In this document: one piece after another, positions 14,428 to 18,577 of the stretch
Layout: every line of letters starts with the position of its first letter
How positions within the stretch are numbered: position 1 is the first letter of the stretch
DNA from: CAIUVD01 sp044338255
GTDB lineage: Bacteria > Planctomycetota > UBA11346
NCBI GenBank assembly: GCA_044338255.1
Contig: JBIILZ010000078.1
Coordinates: forward strand, 1-18,577
Length of the DNA: 18,577 nt
Direction of reading: 5' to 3'
Notes under the pieces: model-generated
Databases searched by the model: none
The model's input: only the letters and a program-made list of their open reading frames with translations
What the model was told of the DNA's origin: nothing
Translations under genes and position numbers: made by a program

Positions 14428-16199
14428 ACGCGCAATTCTTCTCCAGGATTGATGTGCTGCTCGGCGGCGACGGCGTGCTGGCGATCATGCAGGCGGCGAT
14501 AAGTGCCGTCGCGCTGCAGCAACTCGTCATGGGTGCCGCGTTCGGCGATGCCGCCGTTCTCGATGACCAGGATCTGCTGGGCGGCGCGGATCGTCGACAG
14601 GCGGTGAGCGATAACGAAGGTCGTCCGCCCGCTGCGCAAGGTCGCCAAGGCGGCCTGGATCTCAGCTTCGCTTTCGCTATCGAGACTGCTGGTGGCTTCG
14701 TCGAGGATCAGGATGCGCGGATCGGCAAGCAGCGCGCGGGCGATCGCCAAGCGCTGACGCTGGCCACCGCTGAGCTTCACGCCGCGTTCGCCGATGACGG
14801 TCTCGTAGCCGTTGGCGAGCCCGCGGATGAAGGTGTCGGCGGCGGCTAGGCGGCTGGCGCTGACGACCTCGTCGAGGCTCGCCTCGGGACGCGCGAAACG
14901 CAGGTTTTCCGCGACCGTACCATCGAAAAGCCAGTTGTCCTGAAGGACCACACCGATCTGCCGGCGATAGCTGGTGAGCTGCAGCTGCGCGAGGTCGATG
15001 CCATCGACGAAAATCTCGCCCTGCTGCGGCCGGATGAAGGCCAACAGCAGGCTGATGAGAGTGGTCTTGCCGGCGCCGCTGGGACCGACGAGAGCGATGG
15101 TCTGACCGGACTCGGCATGGAGCGAGACGTCGGTCAAGACTGGCCGTGCGGGATCGTAGCCGAAGGTCACGTGGCGGAACTCGACCTGCCCGAGCAGACG
15201 CGGGCAGACCTGCGAACCCTGGACTTCGTGGGCGTGGGCGGTGAGCTCGCGGATGCGGTCGAGGCCGGCGAAGGCCTCGGTGAACTGCGTCGAGATCGAG
15301 GCGATCTGCCCGATCGGCCCAGCCAGCAGTCCGACCAGGAATACATACTGGAAGGCATTGCCGACGGTCATGTCGCCACGCGCCATGGCCGGTCCACCGA
15401 TGAGGATGAATAGACACCCGGCGACGCCCATGACCAGGATGGTCAGGGCGGTGACCAGCGAAAAGCCGGTCATGGTTGCGCGGATCATCGCAAACAGACG
15501 GCCGGTGTCGGCGGCGAAACGCTGCCCCAGACGCTCTTCGGCGGTGAACACCTTGACGATGCGGATGCCGCCGAGGATCTGCCCGAGCGCACCGCTGATC
15601 TCGCCCTGGACCTTCTGACGTTCTTTGAAGAGCGGCCGCAAGCGCTTGAAGGCGATGGCGGTGACGGCTCCGAAGATCGCCAGCAAGACCGCGATCGCCG
15701 CCGTCAGCTGCCAGTTGATCACGAACAACCACACCAGCACCGCCACCCCGGTGAGCAGACCGCCGACGAGCTGCACGATGCCGGTACCGACCAGATTGCG
15801 GATGCCTTCGGCATCGGACATGATGCGGCTGATCAGCGTTCCGCTTTGGGTAGCGTCGAAACGCGACACCGGCAAGCGCAGCACGTGTTCATAGACCCGC
15901 TGACGCAGATCGTTGATTGCCTGCTGCCCGGCGATCCCGAGCAGCTGCGACAAGGCGAAGCTGCTCGCGGCCTGGACCATGGTCGCCAGCAGCACCGCCA
16001 ACGCCAACGGCCACAGCAGATCGGTCTGCTTGTCGTGCACTACGTGATCAATGAGCCAGCCCGCCGAGCCCGGCAGCACCAGGCTGGCGATCCGCCCGAT
16101 CACCAGCAGCGCCAGGCCCAGCAGCAGACGCCTGCGGTGGGCCGCGACCAGGGCCCCAGCCTCGCGCCAGACCACCGACCAGGAGAGCTTTTTCTTCAT
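14424..16199 (-). CDS. MsbA-like ABC exporter (fused membrane and ATPase domains)
   Basis: A 591-residue homodimer-type exporter. The six-helix membrane domain spans about 1-315. The nucleotide-binding domain (about 335-591) is fully intact: Walker A GPSGAGKTT (372-380), Q-loop VVLQD (417-421), signature LSGGQ (476-480), Walker B ILILDE (496-501) and H-loop His532 in AHRLS. I chose the ATG at 16199 (MKKKLSWS) because it overlaps the upstream DUF6526 stop as ATGA; the frame extends upstream only as an antisense-free shadow of that gene. It probably exports a lipid, lipid-linked molecule or drug. The sequence alone cannot tell which, and MsbA identity is not assured. Confidence 0.92.
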   Translation of the reverse strand: MKKKLSWSVVWREAGALVAAHRRRLLLGLALLVIGRIASLVLPGSAGWLIDHVVHDKQTDLLWPLALAVLLATMVQAASSFALSQLLGIAGQQAINDLRQRVYEHVLRLPVSRFDATQSGTLISRIMSDAEGIRNLVGTGIVQLVGGLLTGVAVLVWLFVINWQLTAAIAVLLAIFGAVTAIAFKRLRPLFKERQKVQGEISGALGQILGGIRIVKVFTAEERLGQRFAADTGRLFAMIRATMTGFSLVTALTILVMGVAGCLFILIGGPAMARGDMTVGNAFQYVFLVGLLAGPIGQIASISTQFTEAFAGLDRIRELTAHAHEVQGSQVCPRLLGQVEFRHVTFGYDPARPVLTDVSLHAESGQTIALVGPSGAGKTTLISLLLAFIRPQQGEIFVDGIDLAQLQLTSYRRQIGVVLQDNWLFDGTVAENLRFARPEASLDEVVSASRLAAADTFIRGLANGYETVIGERGVKLSGGQRQRLAIARALLADPRILILDEATSSLDSESEAEIQAALATLRSGRTTFVIAHRLSTIRAAQQILVIENGGIAERGTHDELLQRDGTYRRLHDRQHAVAAEQHINPGEELRV

Positions 16200-16618
16200 A
16201 CGCGCAGCCAGTCCGCCTGCCAATCGGTGATCGCACGTTTGATCGCATCCGGGGTCGCGAACTCGCCCTTGAGGGTGCGCTCGACCAGGGCGGGCAGCTC
16301 GCGATCGCTGGCAAAGCGCAGGGCGATGAGCTGCGGCAAGCTTAGAGCCGCGTAATCGCGCTGCGGTAAAAGGCGCGCCAGGCGCACCTGCATTTCCAGG
16401 CGGATAGTGCGATCCTGCATGATCTGGGCATTGCGGCGGGCGGCGAACCACACCGGCAGCAAGGCGGTGGTACCGACCGCCGCCAACCACGCCCCGCACG
16501 ACGGGCTGACCACCGCCTGCCATAGCTGGTAGCCAGCCCAGGTCAAAATGGCGACCCCGGCAGCGACAAAGACCGGATTGAGGGGCGCGCGGTGGTTAGC
16601 GTAGGTCTGGCTTTTCAT
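16196..16618 (-). CDS. DUF6526 family membrane protein
   Basis: A 140-residue protein. It opens MKSQTYANHRAP, the family's typical start. Two hydrophobic segments follow (about 15-35 and 43-58), then a soluble tail with IRLEMQVRLARLLP, LPQLIALRFASDRELPALVE and a final IKRAITDWQADWLRV, all typical of DUF6526. I prefer the ATG at 16618 over an in-frame start at 16654 because family members begin at this point. Its function is not known. It is first in an operon with an ABC exporter and thiD, overlapping the exporter gene by ATGA, and is divergent from dnaJ. Confidence 0.85.
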   Translation of the reverse strand: MKSQTYANHRAPLNPVFVAAGVAILTWAGYQLWQAVVSPSCGAWLAAVGTTALLPVWFAARRNAQIMQDRTIRLEMQVRLARLLPQRDYAALSLPQLIALRFASDRELPALVERTLKGEFATPDAIKRAITDWQADWLRV

Positions 16619-16868
16619 GGCCGAGACAGCCTCACGCCCGCCCACGGAAACCAAGACCTACATGGGTTCACAAAAAACGGCATTTATCGATTAACATACC
16701 AGTCGTTGGACTTTTCACGGGGGCCCCCGGCTGTCAGCGGCTGTCCCCGGCTGTCAGCGGAAGAGGTACCGCCCGCGTCCCGGGCACAAGCCTATGCCTC
16801 TTGGTATAGCCTGCGCTTTCCTTCTTGATCGGCTGGCCATCCTGACCCGCCCTTGAGAGATCGGCACC
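16619..16868. promoter_or_regulatory. Divergent intergenic region before dnaJ and DUF6526
   Basis: A 250-base region between divergent genes, which should hold both promoters. An AT-rich island at 16668-16700 is the best promoter candidate for either direction. TTGGTATAG at 16801-16809 could be an extended -10 for dnaJ, but no good -35 precedes it. I found no CIRCE-type inverted repeat and no clear heat-shock sigma consensus. Confidence 0.3.
16725..16760. repeat. 16-bp direct repeat, 20 bp apart, upstream of dnaJ
   Basis: CCCCGGCTGTCAGCGG occurs exactly at 16725-16740 and 16745-16760. The 20-base period is close to two helical turns, which would suit a protein bound on one face of the DNA, but a simple slippage duplication is equally possible. 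Confidence 0.8.
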
Positions 16869-17987
16869 ATGGCAAAACGGGACTACTACGAAGTACTCGG
16901 ACTCGCGAAGACCGCGAGTTCGGATGAGATCAAGAAGGCGTATCGCAAACTGGCGATGCAATTCCATCCGGATCGCAATCCCGGGGACAAGAGTGCCGAG
17001 AGCAAGTTCAAGGAAGCAGCCGAGGCCTACGAGGTGCTCTCCGACGAACAGAAGAAGAGCCGTTATGACCAGCACGGACATGCCGGCGTCGAGGGCATGG
17101 GCCATGCCGGCCAGGGCTACTCGTCGATGGAGGACATCTTCGCCCAGTTCGGCGACGTCTTCGGCGGCGGTTCGATCTTCGATCAGCTGTTCAATCAAGG
17201 CGGTGGCGGCGGGCGCGGCGACCGCAACCAGGGCGCCAGCCTCAAGCTCGGCCTAGAGATCAATTTCCGCGAAGCCATCAAGGGCTGCACGCGGACCATC
17301 GAATTGAAGCGCAACGAGACCTGCACTACCTGTACCGGTACGGGCGCCAAAAAGGGCACCAAGCCCAAGACCTGCACGACCTGCAACGGCCATGGTGCGG
17401 TCCGTCAGGGCCAGGGCTTCTTTGTCGTTCAGACCGCCTGCCCAACCTGCCACGGCAGCGGCAAGGTCATCTCCGATCCCTGCACCGGTTGCCATGGCCA
17501 GGGCGCCGTGCCGCAGAAGGTCTCGATCAAGGTGCGCATCCCCGCCGGCATCGAAGACGGCTCGCGCTTACGCGTCAGCGGCGAAGGCGAAGCCGGCCAA
17601 GGCGGTGCCCCGCGCGGCGACCTCTATGTCTACGTGCAGGTGAAGAGCGACCCGTTCTTCGAACGCCACGAAGACAACGTGGTCTGCAAGGTCCCAGTGA
17701 CCTATGCCCAGGCGGCGCTGGGTGCCGAGATCGAAGTGCCGACCCTCGATGGCTCAGCCAAGCTCAAGATCCCTTCCGGCACCCAGCCGGGCGATGTCCT
17801 GCGCATGCGCGGACTCGGCGTCAGCGACGGCCGCAGCACCGGCGATCAGCTGGTGGTGGTGTCCTTGCAGGTGCCCAAGAAGGTCTCTGGCCGACAGGCG
17901 GAACTGCTGCGCGAACTGGGGCAGATCGAAGATGACATCGGGGAGCAGAAGAGCTTCCTCGATAAAGTAAAAAAAATGTTTTCGTGA
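16869..17987 (+). CDS. dnaJ: Chaperone protein DnaJ
   Basis: A 372-residue type I J-protein that stimulates DnaK ATPase and delivers unfolded clients. The J-domain (about 4-68) contains the HPD motif at 33-35. A Gly/Phe-rich linker spans about 70-120. The zinc-binding region has four CxxCxGxG repeats at 152-159, 169-176, 191-198 and 205-212, all with both Cys intact. The C-terminal client-binding domains follow to about 335. Length is normal. grpE follows 6 bases after its stop; dnaK is not in the window. Confidence 0.98.
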   Translation: MAKRDYYEVLGLAKTASSDEIKKAYRKLAMQFHPDRNPGDKSAESKFKEAAEAYEVLSDEQKKSRYDQHGHAGVEGMGHAGQGYSSMEDIFAQFGDVFGGGSIFDQLFNQGGGGGRGDRNQGASLKLGLEINFREAIKGCTRTIELKRNETCTTCTGTGAKKGTKPKTCTTCNGHGAVRQGQGFFVVQTACPTCHGSGKVISDPCTGCHGQGAVPQKVSIKVRIPAGIEDGSRLRVSGEGEAGQGGAPRGDLYVYVQVKSDPFFERHEDNVVCKVPVTYAQAALGAEIEVPTLDGSAKLKIPSGTQPGDVLRMRGLGVSDGRSTGDQLVVVSLQVPKKVSGRQAELLRELGQIEDDIGEQKSFLDKVKKMFS

Positions 17988-17993
17988 GGATGT

Positions 17994-18524
17994 ATGAGCG
18001 AACAAACCCAACCCGACCTGCAACCCGATACCGCCAGCAACGACGCGGGCACGGAAACCATCACCATCCCAGCAGCGGAGTTCGAAACCGCCAAGCGTGA
18101 CGCCTCCGAGTGGAAGGACCGCAGTCTGCGCAACCAGGCGGAGTTCGAGAACATCCGCAAACGCCTGCGCAAGGAAGCCGACGAGGCCGGCGTGCGCGGC
18201 GTGGTGCGGGCCATGAAGCCGCTCCTCAACGAGATCGACAACCTCGGCCGCGCCATCGATTCAGCGACGCCCGAGACCTTCGCCGAGTTCGCCCAGGGCG
18301 TGACCATGATTCGCGAGAATCTCAAGAATGCGCTGATCGGGCAGGGCATCGAAGCCATCCCCTGCGAAGGAATCTTCGATCCGACGGTCCATGAAGTGAT
18401 CGCCGAGCAGGAAGCCGCCGACGTCCCCAAGGGTACCATCCTGCAGGTCTTCCGCGCCGGCTATAAACTGAAGGATCAGTTGATCCGCACCGCCCAGGTG
18501 GTGGTCGCCAAGCCTTCGGCCTAA
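17994..18524 (+). CDS. grpE: Nucleotide exchange factor GrpE
   Basis: A 176-residue cochaperone that releases ADP from DnaK. A polar N-terminus (about 1-20) leads into a long helical region with FENIRKRLRKEADEAG (about 50-65) and PLLNEIDNLGRAID (about 76-89). The beta-domain has FDPTVHEVI (127-135) and ends GYKLKDQLIRTAQVVVAKP. Length is typical. The start at 17994 is supported by a GAGG in the dnaJ stop region, 6 bases upstream. The dnaJ-then-grpE order differs from the grpE-dnaK-dnaJ order of many bacteria. Confidence 0.97.
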   Translation: MSEQTQPDLQPDTASNDAGTETITIPAAEFETAKRDASEWKDRSLRNQAEFENIRKRLRKEADEAGVRGVVRAMKPLLNEIDNLGRAIDSATPETFAEFAQGVTMIRENLKNALIGQGIEAIPCEGIFDPTVHEVIAEQEAADVPKGTILQVFRAGYKLKDQLIRTAQVVVAKPSA

Positions 18525-18550
18525 AGACTTTGTGAGGCTTCCCCTGGGGG

Positions 18551-18569
18551 CGTGGGCGACTCGCCCGCG
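18551..18569 (+). terminator. Possible hairpin after grpE
   Basis: CGTGGGCGA and TCGCCCGCG can pair (one G-U) around a tiny loop, 26 bases after the grpE stop. No T-run is visible before the window ends, so this is a weak candidate. Confidence 0.2.
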
Positions 18570-18577
18570 ATCGAGGT

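Noticed and set aside
16200..16523. N-terminal extension of the MsbA-like exporter
   Set aside because: It overlaps the DUF6526 gene; the ATGA-coupled start at 16199 gives a normal-length exporter.
11524..16760. Decamer CCGCTGACAG shared by the kinase repeat and (reverse strand) the dnaJ upstream repeat
   Set aside because: One copy set is coding repeat and the other intergenic; a shared GC-rich decamer is likely coincidence.
16619..16868. CIRCE or HAIR heat-shock operator upstream of dnaJ
   Set aside because: No TTAGCACTC/GAGTGCTAA or CTTGAGT/ACTCAAG pair is present.

Overview
The window comes from a high-GC diderm (Gram-negative type) bacterium. The evidence is an outer-membrane-type beta-barrel protein, several Sec signal peptides, and a secreted Ig-like protein with a Cys/Gly, hydrophobic, Arg-rich C-terminal sorting tail. 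That style of protein is common in Planctomycetes/Verrucomicrobia-like and other delta-type lineages, but I cannot fix the phylum from the sequence alone.

Layout, left to right. (1) 1-1219 is a scarred border: a stretch with no recognisable gene, a small secreted protein of unknown function, and the C-terminal remnant of an IS66-family transposase. (2) 10347 down to 1276, all on the minus strand, is a tight seven-gene operon with overlaps or gaps of 7 bases or less. It encodes apbE (FAD:protein FMN transferase), a ferredoxin-FNR-PepSY membrane fusion, a small periplasmic DUF2271 protein with a perfect flavinylation motif, a DUF5777-like outer-membrane beta-barrel, a large exported protein with two Ig-like and two DUF2271 domains, and a heterodimeric ABC exporter with one degenerate ATPase. 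(3) 12478 to 10434 is an OmpR-type response regulator and sensor kinase pair just upstream on the same strand, the natural candidate regulator. A truncated TolQ/ExbB-like reading frame precedes it. (4) 12835-13653 is non-coding and repeat-rich: a possible 159-bp MITE, then a hairpin with 46-bp arms. (5) 16618 to 13654 (minus) is a second coupled operon: a DUF6526 membrane protein, an MsbA-like ABC exporter and thiD. (6) 16869-18524 (plus) is dnaJ-grpE.

The centrepiece is region 2. Read together, the genes look like a flavin-based extracytosolic electron-transfer system. The cytoplasmic ferredoxin/FNR part would take electrons from NAD(P)H, and the PepSY membrane part would pass them across the inner membrane. 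Covalently FMN-loaded DUF2271 proteins, modified by ApbE, would then carry them through the periplasm. The barrel and the large two-DUF2271 protein suggest a route to the outer membrane or cell surface. The ABC pair could supply FAD, heme or thiols to the periplasm. ApbE-PepSY-DUF2271 association is established knowledge; the full trans-envelope chain is my inference.
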